Positions 35,046 to 61,458 of a DNA stretch of 64,000 bases are shown here, piece by piece. The DNA comes from Paragordius varius (lineage: Eukaryota > Nematomorpha). Under the pieces are notes generated by a model, which was not told where the DNA came from, did not search any database, and saw nothing but the letters and a program-made list of their open reading frames with translations. Made by a program: the position numbers and the translations under genes. Within the stretch, counting starts at the first letter, position 1, and the number at the start of each line of letters is the position of its first letter. Where the stretch lies: NCBI GenBank assembly GCA_964247055.1, contig OZ176053.1, positions 5,022,001 to 5,086,000 on the forward strand. Direction: 5' to 3'.

Positions 35046-38000
35046 TGTTTCATCTCATGACTTTATAAAAAATAATAAATACTTGGATATGCGTATATTA
35101 AAAACAGCAAAGCATTAGCTGTTACTTTTATGTTAATTTGATTTTATGTAGATTTTTTTCCATGAATCAAATTTAAACATTTTTCAGATTTTTGGTTCTT
35201 CATTTTAAATTTTAAGCGGTTAGATTACTGAAATCCAACCATTGGGAAACTCCTTTCATTTTTGAAGATTTTGGGGGAAATATTTTGATAAAAAATATAT
35301 CGGAATCATAGTTAAGAAAAATAACTTAATTAGTACCAACAGGTTTCGTTATTAATCTAAATGACATTGATTAGGCTTTTATCAAGTAAAAATAGAATTT
35401 TCTGGCAGTCAATTATTTCAGTCTATTAAATTATTCATTTTTAATTCAAAAAAGGTTTTTATAATTTGAGTATATATACCAATCTTTTACAAATTCACCA
35501 AAGGGAAACGAGTAAAAGAAGCTTTCAGAACGAATGCGATTATTAATTAATAATATATTACATACTTTATTTTGTAAAGAAAGATGACCTTTCAAATTTA
35601 AAAATGTAATGGATTTGTTTAATTGCAGCAAAGAAATTCAAACCAAAGCAATCCCATGCTAAAAATATAAAAATGGGCCAACAAAAAATGATCTCATTTA
35701 AAATCTGATGAATTTATAAGCCAAAATGGAGTGCCTTGATGACTCCACTTCACCAAATAATTTGCAACAAACAACTTTTTAAATCGGTATGTTCAATTAT
35801 TTGCGTGATACCATAAATATTAGAACAGGTTTCGTGCACTCCATAAATAATCGGAGAAAAATTTCCTAATCAACAACTTAAAATTAAACATATCAAACAA
35901 TAAATAGATCCTATTTCAATCTAAAATCATTATGTACAACACTACTTTTTTACTTGTTTTAATTTATGAAACTGAATCAATAGATTTGACCAAAATGAAT
36001 TTATCAATGCAGAAAATATATTTGTGAACCCGTTTAATACTGTTTAAAACCCAGTTCCAAGAAAATTATCCATAAACCGTTTCTATTGGTTTAAACGGAA
36101 AAATTAAATCTCTGCGGTTCCAATCCCTCCCATTTATTTTTCCGTTTTTCAATAAACATAAATACTAACGTTTTTTGGAGGGCTTATTGCATCAAACCCA
36201 AGGTCCAAATAGCTTGATATCGTATGTTTCAATAATTTGATTTTGATTAACATGTACAAAGAATGGTTTAATATAACGCACGTTTTTAACTTTGAAAAAT
36301 TTCAATTTATAATGATAATTCTTAGTATTCACTTAAAGAGCTGTGACGGAAAACCAAAAATGTGCAAAAACATGTCTTAAAAAACTTAATATTTCTAATT
36401 ATTTTTTTATTTATAAGGTGTCTATATATTCAATTTTAAAACTTAATTAATTGATCCGTTTTTTTTAAATTTTATGATTGCATATAATTAGTTTTTAGCA
36501 TATTTTTTTAATCTCAATTATAGGTATAATGATATAATTTTCTATTTTGATCCTCCCAACTTCACAAAATTAAAGAAGATATTAGCATTTTTGCCATGTT
36601 TAACATCGTATGTAGAGCCTTGTTTTTGGATTATATATCTGAATAATTTATTAGATGACGTTATCATATAATCGTTAACTTTTCTTTTATCTTTTTTTTG
36701 TGCGTCAAATATATTTTCTCATAAATATCAATCTACCAAAAAATATTTCATTTTTACCGCCTTCCTTTTAATATTCCATTAATCATTTAGTATGAAAAAT
36801 TGGAAAGATAAGAGGATTTTGACCCAACAAAAATTTAAATTTACAGTATTATAATATTAGTTAATAACGAGTGTGTGGGATAGACATCAAATAATATACG
36901 TATGTAATAAAAATAATTATTCAAAGGCAAATATTATGCGCTATCACAAATTGGTTTTTTGATCATATTTCAAAATTATTATTATTACTATGGATGTGAT
37001 ATGAGATTTTATAACGCCGAAATATTTTTGTAAGGCATAAATATGAATAGATTAATATTTTTTTAATACAGATTTAATGCCATAAAAAAGTAATCTAATA
37101 TATGACAAATATTAAAATTAATCATATTAGTTTTCATTTTTTATGGAGAGATATTTTACATAATATTAACCGGCTAATTTTATTTTTCACATATAATTTA
37201 ATTATGCGCAGAAAAATAGTTTTATATAAATTGACAAAAAACAAAAATTGGTCATATGCTAAAATAATTAGTAGTAAATATATCAGGATTTTAAAATTTT
37301 CGAAGAAAAAATTATAGAATTAACATTTTTTTATCAAATCTTTTTTTATATTGTATATTTATAGCTATTTGATTTATTTGGGTAAATTTGGTTCATTATG
37401 TATTGCAATGATGTAAAATTTGTCAGAAACGTATTAATTTCTTGGTAATTATTTTTTAGAAATTCATCGTCTAATTATTTATAATTATAAATTTAAGTCA
37501 CAAAATTTAAATTTTTTATATAAATAAGAAAATCACCTTTTTGCACATCCAAATTTAAAAGACACAAATTTTTTAATTGTATATATATATATTATATATT
37601 TCATATTAAAATGTGATATTAACACTTGAAAAGCTGAAATTTTATACAGAAAAAAACTGTCAGTTAAGGTAATTTATGATATTAAAAAACACATCAATTT
37701 TAGGGTGAATTTGAATTGTTTAAGGGTGAATTTGATGTATATAGTATATTTAGGAATTTAAACTGAAAATATGAATTCATTATCTTACGGATATAACAAC
37801 CGTTATTATAAATTATATTTTGCTAACAGATAAGTGTATGCGTGAATATTATCATATCATACTATTAAGATTTTCCGATTCAATAATATTATGAAAGATT
37901 AAAAATCTTCCGTCCATGATTCCACTTAACAAATATAATATTTTTAAAGCTTTATAAATAAACACTTGTTAAACGATTAAATAAATACAGTAATTAACCT

Positions 38001-39457
38001 ACAGAGGCAAAAGGTATAAATATAAGACAAATGTTTGTTTTAAAAGACAATCATACTTTTTTTATACCTCAAGTTTAAAAAAGTTCCGCAGATTTACCCT
38101 TAACCCCAAATAAAACAAATCAGCGGATACAATAATATATGATTTTCGAAAATTTGCTATAAAAATCGGTTATTTTTTTAACCATAATATATTTTTATTT
38201 GCCAATTTTTGGTCATCTATCAATATGTTCAAAAAAATGTATTTGGCGGGTTAAATGAGTTTTATAATTCTACATTTTTTAATATCATTTTGAACAACCC
38301 GCGTAAAAGGCCATCGAATTCATATTTCTAAATTTTCCCAAAATTATAGAAACTTGTTTTGTTTTTATATTTAATAACATGGGTTAAAAAAATACCTCAA
38401 AAAATTAACTTTTAAAATTTATACGAAAATTTGATTAATATTCAATTTTACCCTTTTTAAGGTGTCAATAAACAGTCTTGTAAATGGTGAGAATGGGTTT
38501 GTAATCGGACATACCTTAAATTAGCTCCTTTATTAAACGGGAAAACTTAATTTTGAGCTTTTCTATCAAACAAATCCTTAAAAAAATTCGTTAAATATAT
38601 AAATATATATAACGTAAATATCCTTTATCCTTTTGGAAAGAGTAACGGTTTAATGAACCCTTAAAATTTGAAAATTTGCTTGATGCATACATGTATGGAA
38701 AGGAACCTTTTGGTGGCTTTTATGTATCATTTTTCGTTTTTTGTGCCTCAGAATAGTTTTATATTTGAGTAGAGTTCTGTTACCGTTTCACCTAAGGTAA
38801 CATAAATCACACCCAACATTCATTAGTTACGGATTAATTTAACCCATCTGGACATATGGTATGTATATTATTAAAGAATGATTATGACTGTCAAAGTCAT
38901 AAGTGTTGAATATTTAGCTAATATTAGTCTGAAATTGCTTTCGTTAGACAATTGTCAACTACTGTAAGAAAATCAGTACTAAAACAAAATTGAATGTTAT
39001 TACTTTCTTTATTTCTTTTTTTAAATAATAATAACCAATGCTAAGAAATAAGACCTGTTTGGTGATTTTTATTTATGTATAAAAAGTTACAAAATGGCTA
39101 AAAGAGTTCTACAATGATTAATGAATGATTGTTTTATTTTTCATTAAAAAAGTTTATTAAAAATTGTCAACTCTTGTAAATTAATAAATGTAGGATGAAA
39201 TGCGCCTAATAAATTGTGATTTCATATACATTTTTTAGCTATTATAACATTTGATATTTTTTGGTTTTGATTGATTTATTATTACGTTTCTTGTGAAATC
39301 CTGATTATATATTTATCCTATTTTGGTTAATAAAGATTTATTATTAGGTTTCATCTTTTTGAGAATAGAGCTGTGCAGTAAAAATATCTATAATTAGTAG
39401 ATAAAAGCCAAGATTATCGCCAAATTTATTTCTTTTTATATATTTAATAGTTTAGAG

Positions 39458-39749
39458 CAGGAGCATAAATGGTTTCTAGAGACCGCATTTTTAAAAAAAT
39501 CTAGGCGGGCCGCATTTTAAATAATGAGCATTTAAATATATTTTATTAGATTTCAAACAAAATAATTTAAAATGCAAGCACCATTTTTTTCTAGTTAGTT
39601 GCCATATGAATTTATTCGGAAAATTTGTTTAAAAATATCAATTTTACTAAATTTTGTGGGTACTTTTTCGGAAATTATGGATTTTCTAATTTTCAGCCGC
39701 TTATAATATATCGGATGGCCGTATGCGGGATGCGTGCTGAACACCCCTG
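39458..39749. mobile_element. hAT-type MITE, perfect 8-bp target duplication
   Basis: 292 bp. Left end CAGGAGCATAAATGG, right end GAACACCCCTG, with identical GTTTAGAG on both sides (39450-39457 and 39750-39757). Contains GGCGGGCCGCATTTTAAA, typical of hAT MITEs. Internal sequence differs from the copies at 24277 and 24918, so it may be a separate subfamily. Confidence 0.8.
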
Positions 39750-39934
39750 GTTTAGAGCTATTTATCATTTATTCTATACACACCTTTGGCAAAGTTTTAG
39801 AAGTATAAAAATTTCTTAGAAGGTTTTTTATCGTAAAAATATTAAACCTGGTCTGAATGCTTTCTCTGCCTCCGATATTGGAGATATTGAAAATATCCTA
39901 ATAATATATATATTCTGATGGGTTGTCATGGTGC

Positions 39935-40420
39935 TTTTAGTTTAGGTTTGCGAGTTGTAGAAAGTTATTATCACTTTTTTAGTAGCTTCTCCATATAAGA
40001 AAATGGTAAAATTTGCCCAAATTTTTTTGAAAACATTTTTTGGTGAAAGCTAAATGCTTCTTTCCAAAAAATATCATTAAATTATACCATACACCATATA
40101 TAAAAAGAACAATATTATGGATTTTAATTCCTAATTGGCTCCAAAAGTCCCAAATTATTTAGCCTTCTTAAATGGAGTTCTCTCAAAATAAACACTAAAA
40201 AACCGGGGTTGCGCGATGAAAATTTTAAATACATGCTAAATGTGTATATATATATCAATTCTATTTTTTTTAAAAATGCATACTTTTTCCAAAATTTACT
40301 TTTAAAAAATTTTTGTAGAAGCCTAATTCATCTTATTTTCGGGGATAATGTAAACGGTTTTCACTATAATATATTATAAATCACTTTTTCTATATAATTC
40401 GATAATGAACATCTTTATCA
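39935..40420. repeat. diverged dispersed repeat R1, copy 2
   Basis: Colinear with 15768-16220 (shared TTTTTTGGTGAAA, CCAAAAAATATCATTA, TTGGCTCCAAAA). No coding content; family unknown. Confidence 0.5.
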
Positions 40421-42411
40421 CTTCAGAATTATAATGATTTTTTGTGAAAAAATCGTATTTATATTTAAAAATATCCAAATTTAAACTAAATTGAGATGAT
40501 AGAAATGGTCAAGATCATTGAATTATATAAAAAAGAAGTTGTTTATAATATCCTAAAGTGTTTAACTGTTTTTATCATGCCTCAAAATAGTGTAAATTAG
40601 GCCTAAAAAAATGTTGCTAAAAATTAAATTTGTGAATATACATTTTTAAAATTTTTTTTAGTTGATATCAAAATGTAGCATATATTTAATATTTTTATCG
40701 CGAATCCCAGAATGAACCAATTAGCTGTCATCAAAAATTTTAATTCAAAAAATGTGTTCAAATTTTGTCATTTTTTGATATGGACCACTTACCACAAAAA
40801 GATAAATAACTTTCTTTACTCGTAACAAAACCATAAGCACTATGATAATCCTGATACATTCTAATATAATATACATATTTAAAGTTTTTTGGACATTGTT
40901 ATATACCCAGTCACGGTCATTTCAACAATTTTGAAGATGGAAAATTATGCTTAACTAGATAACAAAAAACAAAATTAACCAATCCATTTTTCATATTGTA
41001 TTAAAAAAAATATGCAAGAATTTAATAAAATATTCAATTCATTTCCACTGCATAAAATTAAAATTTCTATTATATCTTCAGAAATATTTTCATCAAATGA
41101 TGATCATATGTTTTAAGTTTTTCGAAGCGGTCATAGTCACGATCATGATTGATGACTAACATAAATGTAAACTATTTAATGTTGGTTATTATTTAAATTA
41201 TTATAGGTTCATTAGTAAAACACCAATTTTTCCAAATTTTCATTAGATAATATTTTAATTTAATATAAGGGAATAAATAAATGTTACATTGGAGAGGTGC
41301 TTTTCAAATGTAATTTTGTGTATTTATATAAATGATGTAATCGAATAATCAGGAATACAGCAGGCCATTTCATAATACTCCACTCCCAAGATGCTTAAAA
41401 AATAGCATTTCTATAATATTAGCTTAAGATGTTCATTATGCATTTTCTGATTTCTAAAATAAATATACGCCTATTAGTAACTTGCATTTTCCCAGAAACC
41501 AGCAAAGAGCATTTTTGATTTATCATAATGAGTCAAAAACAATATAAATTATAAATAATCATACTTTACAAAACTGTTTTTATTTTCTGGTTCATTAGTC
41601 AAGCTGTGTTTATCTCAAAAACTTATAAATACAATTCGAGATATATCTCAAGTGAGGGTTTTAAGTATTTAGCTTATTTGTGTTTTTAGTTTAAATATTA
41701 AAATAATCTACATAACTTTTTAACTGATTCTCTAGCCTTATTATTGTAATATAGTATTTTATTCACCTATTTTTTATAAGTTACTATGTAATTGTATATT
41801 ATATGGTAATTTAAGACATAGGCTAAAAACCTTCAAATGCAAATAAGTATTCTATGTTCTGGATTATATTTATTCTCATTATATATATAAACAAAAATCA
41901 TGCATAATTTTGACACGACCATATCTGCTTAATGTAAAATAGAGTAAAAACGGATTTGCTAAAATAATACTTTTTTTAGTTAGTCATGCTTTTTCTAAAC
42001 TATTAATCAATTAAGGTATTATTATCGCTAAAACATAACACAATTTACCATATCTGTGTATCATTAGATATATAAAGGAAACGAATCAAAAATACTGTCC
42101 TATATTATTTAATGGCCAATATTTTTAAATATTCTTTATTTTAGATGAAAAGCCTAGCATTTATATTTTAGAAAAACTCGTCGTGAATTTCTCAGAAAAA
42201 GGCAATAATAAGCGGATTGATTAGATTTTTATCCTTGGGCTGAATCATTTAACCATTTTATCATCTAGATTTTATTGAAAAGATTTTGTAGTTTTTTAAC
42301 AAGCACTACAATGGTAAAAACATAGGAGCGCTTAATATTAGATTGTTGATAAAAAATATATAGCTTAGACTCTGTTTTTTTTTAATTAAAGGGTAGAAAC
42401 TTTAATTGTTT

Positions 42412-42540
42412 AAGGACTTGTGAAAGCTTTAACACTCGCCTGCCCAGGACTGCCAGTAATGATGGAAAATTGCATAGTTCGGACTATGCATTATGGCATC
42501 GAGACCCACAGTTTAAGTGTCCGGTGCTTTACTACTATAT
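42412..42540 (-). mobile_element. tRNA-derived SINE, copy 3
   Basis: Diverged copy. On the plus strand it reads CTCGCCTGCCCAGGACTGCC and ends near GTGTCCGGTGCTTTACTACT. Box B is degraded. Same order of blocks as the other two copies. Confidence 0.65.
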
Positions 42541-43461
42541 TAAGTTTAATATTGGTAACATATTTTAACAAGCAAATTTATATGATATACTAAGGATTTT
42601 TAATGAAAATAACGCAAAACTGCTGGATATATATAGGATGAGTAAAAAACATTGCTGATTTTTTTTTAATATTTAGATAGCATTTACAGTAAATAGTAAT
42701 ATTGGCTAGGGCAAGATAAAGCTAGAAGGTAAAAATTTTTCTAAGAAAGCCAATAAAATATCGCTTTACCTGGAATAATACAATGCCGAGTCAAAATTTA
42801 ACATTCAAAAAATTATAATCTTAAATTTCAGGGTTAAAAACATCCTAAATTAATAACGGAGGTGATTGAGATTTTTTGTATCAAAATAAATTATAAATAT
42901 ATTATAAATTTTGTAAAAACTATATGCTACTTTTGATGCTATTGTAGTATTAACTAGAGAATATAGAGAAAAATTATTTAAATTTAATTTTTATCCAATA
43001 AGTCTGGACCTTTTATATGTCACTTCATGACGTTTTCACTTTTTTGTCCGCGTAGTCATATTGGGGTGATTTCAAACCTTAGAGCTCATTCTTGTGAATA
43101 AATTACAATTTGAAAGTTATTTTAGTGTAAATAATTAACATTGTTATCCTTATTAGATAAAAAAGCTTATATTTACACCTTACTTCTAAAGTCGAAAGTT
43201 GGGACAACCTCAAAACACGATTGAAATAAACGAATCAAGTTTTTGATGATTAAATGTAACCCCATGCGTACCTAGTTAATTATTTTTTCAAATAATGTAA
43301 ATTTATTTGCCTATTGTATTGGCAATGTGAAAAAATTTGAAGATAAAAAATGGCGAAAAAGTTTGAGAAGAAGATTTTTTTACATTTTCAAAAAAAATTT
43401 ATATTAAGTGCCTAAAAGGCTAAAGAAACCATATTTATATTGTTTACGCTGAAGTGTGATT

Positions 43462-43689
43462 GTATTATTATATTGCCATTGTAAATCAGCTAAAATTAAA
43501 TGAATTTATAAGAGTAAATTTTCGATTACTACAAGTAATCGTTGTCAAACGTAAAAATAAAATTAAAATATAACCTAAAATTTAAAGTATAAAACGTATT
43601 TTACGTTTGACAAAGATTACTTGTAGTAATCGAAAATTCACAATAAATTCATATAATTTTAGCTGAATTATAATTGCAATATAATAAAA
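43462..43689. mobile_element. fold-back MITE
   Basis: Two inverted arms of about 95 bp (43462-43559 and 43598-43689) around a spacer of about 40 bp. Shared core: TTTTCGATTACTACAAGTAATC ends at the 20th base used here as TTCGATTACTACAAGTAATC, then GTCAAACGTAAAA. The outer part TTATATTGC/CAGCTAAAATTA also matches. Arms are roughly 90% alike. It would form a long hairpin. A half copy lies near 53088-53155. Confidence 0.72.
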
Positions 43690-46412
43690 CCATATTTAAT
43701 TCGGCCTAATATCTTAATAAAATTTCAAATCGCTCCGGGAAACACAATGGGTCATGAAGTGTTAACTTTATAATGTGAGCTTTATTTGTTTTTTATACCA
43801 ACCCTACACCAAACCACATAGTGCTCAAAATGACTAACTCTATAACGAAATATATATTTTTTATAATGCTTCTTAACCCGATTTTTTATACAGCATTTCT
43901 CTGTCATTTGATCAATCCAATGTGTCCTTTTTGGCCACCTATCAAAATTAAAAAGAAAGCAAAATCCATCTAAAGATTTTCCTTAATTTGAATGATATGG
44001 GCGTACTTACACAAACATTCTCAAATATTTATTTATTTTCAGGGCACTCACTATCTTCAATCGAAAAAAATGAACTTGAAAAAATTAAATTTTAAATTTG
44101 CTTGGTTAAGAAAACCAGTATGTTTTTATCAGCAAAAGCAATTCATAAAAGTAAACAGATACCTTTTTTAGCTTTTTATAAAAGAACAAATTTACAAAGG
44201 AATAATATGTATAAAGTGAACCAGATAATTATCAGGCCACTCATATTAAACAGTTATAATTTGATATTCTAGCCCTCTATTGAAGTGTTGTGACAAATAG
44301 GTAAAATTCATGCATATTTGTTTTAATATAATCTATTATAGAGGTGATAATGAGGATAAAATTTTTTATCAATTTTTTTATATAATATGAGGTCCTGGGT
44401 TAATTTAAATACATCTAAAATAAATATATACCAGGTATATTTGTTATTTAAATAATCACAAATTTTTTTTATAATTTCCAATTATGAAATATATTGTTTT
44501 ACATCTACAAAAAAGTCTAAAAGGAAAATAGGAAAATTATTAAACAATAGGTATTCATGGTTTTGCGTTAATTAATATGTGATAACAAGGTGCGCAAACC
44601 ACACAAAACCATTAATAGTTAATTTTTGAGCCGTGTATAAAACAACTTTTCTTGTTATTATATCAGATGCTGTGCAAAATGTGAAAGAAAAATTTTGAAA
44701 AATCAATTTAAGATCGTCCCTATCTTTCCAAATCACTGGCATGTCTGTTTATAAAAACCATGTTCTTAATTTTTGGATATTTTACAGATGTATTAAATTG
44801 CTTATAAATAAATCATCGAATCAATATAAATGCTTTATATTGGATCTCGAGAGTGCTTAGGTTATTAGGGATATATAAATTTTATGCATATTGGACCAAC
44901 TATCAGCTGATTATTTCAATAATCAATATCAATAACACATTATAATTAATGTTATTCAAATCATGATATGTATTGTCTTAACTATTATATTTTTGACTGT
45001 TAATGTCTTTTGGCCTTTTTTCACAACTTTTTGTATAACTCATCATGATCAAATTTTCAAAATTGATTAATATTTAAACAAACATTTGCTTCGAACATTC
45101 AAAATTTGATTAAAATGTCCAATATTGCATTATCGATATAACTACTCTAAATTTAAAATTATTATTTTTCAGTCTCAAAATCAAATTTCGCCATTCCAGT
45201 GTATATTCTATTCTAAAATATTCTATTATTATTGTAAATAAATAATTTTAATTTTAATAATGTATATAACGATTTTTATTATTTTAACTCAATTTTATAG
45301 CGTATTTTTCATGTTAGCTTATGAGAGATATTAGCTAAAGTGTACCACCACGCGCATGTTTGGAGAACAAAAGAATTATTCTAATTAAATCCATAATAAT
45401 TCTGAAAACATCTCAGTATATGTGAATTGTATTGTTTGGAATTTTTGAACGAACCATCTTTCTTCATTTATTTGTATATTATATTGATCATAAAAATCCA
45501 AATTTTCATCTTCTTATGTAAAAGAAACGTTACATAATAGATTTTTTTCATTATATATATGTATAATTCGTCAACCATAAAATTTTTTAACAACATAATC
45601 CAAATCAATTTGGTAACTGCTATTTTTTACATTATATAAATTTGTTTTCCTCAGATATGAGAAGATATCCAACTATTTTATCGTGAAATATACTAACTAC
45701 TTTTAATAGTCAGCAAATATAGCTGAGCTATCTATAAACAGTCAAAGTCAAATACAGAATGTGAAACCATATATATAATATATACATATAAACTTAAAGG
45801 AAATCAATAACATAATAACGAGACGACAAGCAAAATAAAGTAAAGAAAAGAAAGCACACATTGTCCATCCACCATCCAAAACAATATTCCTCGCTGTTAG
45901 ATTTAATCAGTTTGAAATATAGAGAGATAGCACATTCCTGTTGCATGGTTTTCGCTACGCTATATAACCAAAGCATATAACAACATTTAGCTTGTGTGTC
46001 CCTTTTTTCGACATGTTTTGCATAAAGGAGAGTTAGTCATTCACAATTAACTATTTTTTCGTCCTGACAACACAATAGCATAAAGTGTAATGTATTTACT
46101 CTTCTGCAATGGATAAAAATTTGTAATATTCCAGGAACTCACATGTATTAATTATTCCTAAGGCATTATACGACCCATTAGTATATAAATGCAAATAATA
46201 ACTTTTTCTTATGATATACTCATAGTTGTGTCAAATATAACAGTTATTAATTATAAAATTGATCTCAATTATAAACATGTTACAAGTTGCAATCAATCTA
46301 TGACATAACCCCATTTTTATGATACTACGGAAATTTTTATGCTTTATTGACCATATAATGAACGAAAAATGATAATTAAAGCATTAGCAATATTCTGATA
46401 AAGATATAATTA

Positions 46413-60761
<14,349 letters not shown>

Positions 60762-61458
60762 GTAAATATTAGTTTGCTAAGTCTTTAATATATTTATCTA
60801 TAAAGTTAGTAGTTTTGATTAAAAATCTTAATAGTGGGCCAAAAGAGGGCCACAGATTACTAGACAATTTATATTCACATGTCCTACGGTACAAATTGGG
60901 GTAGTTGACCAACACATGCCTATATTATCAAACATATTATTAAATATGGCATAAAGGGTTTAATTGTATAACTTGTATTGTTTAAAAAATTAAAATTTAG
61001 TAAAAATATTTTAAAGCTTATATCAAAATAAGTGAGGAAATTTAAAATTTATATCATAAAAATTACAATTTCCATAAATACACACGTAGCTTGAAATTTT
61101 TACCTTAGAATATCGATTTAAGTGCCTGTTCGCTATCAAATTTTGATTAAAATTTATATTGTGTTCAAGAATATATGTATTTGGTATCAAACATATTTGT
61201 GTTTTGAAAGAATAGATATCTTAAGCGACATGTAAAAAAAGTGATTTAATACTTTACATACGGTTACTAAATCCTAAAATGTTTAGCCAAATTTTTTATG
61301 CCTTTATTCCAAAAATATTAATTTTCATGCGATTATTCCAGCATTTATTAATTTTATCGCTCAATCCCCAGTTTAATTATTTTAAGGAAACTAGCTCACA
61401 TCTCTACCAATCTCAAAAAAGAGTAACTTTCGGACCCCAATTAAGCTTTTATTATAAT
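60762..61458. other. after Shal exon 3, nothing recognised
   Basis: Starts with the donor GTAAAT after CLETLT. No later Shal exon could be identified before the LINE; the remaining C-terminal exons probably lie beyond the window or are too diverged. Confidence 0.5.

Larger units (their letters stand above)
35046..46412. other. 11-kb gene-poor stretch
   Basis: Between NGDN and Shal I find no supportable gene. Contents: a hAT-type MITE (39458), dispersed repeat R1 copy 2 (39935), a SINE (42412) and a fold-back MITE (43462). The rest is AT-rich sequence with only chance open frames. The Shal 5' leader and promoter are presumably at the right end. Confidence 0.55.

Noticed and set aside
35446-35631. 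61-codon minus-strand frame
   Set aside because: No motif or matching exon neighbours.
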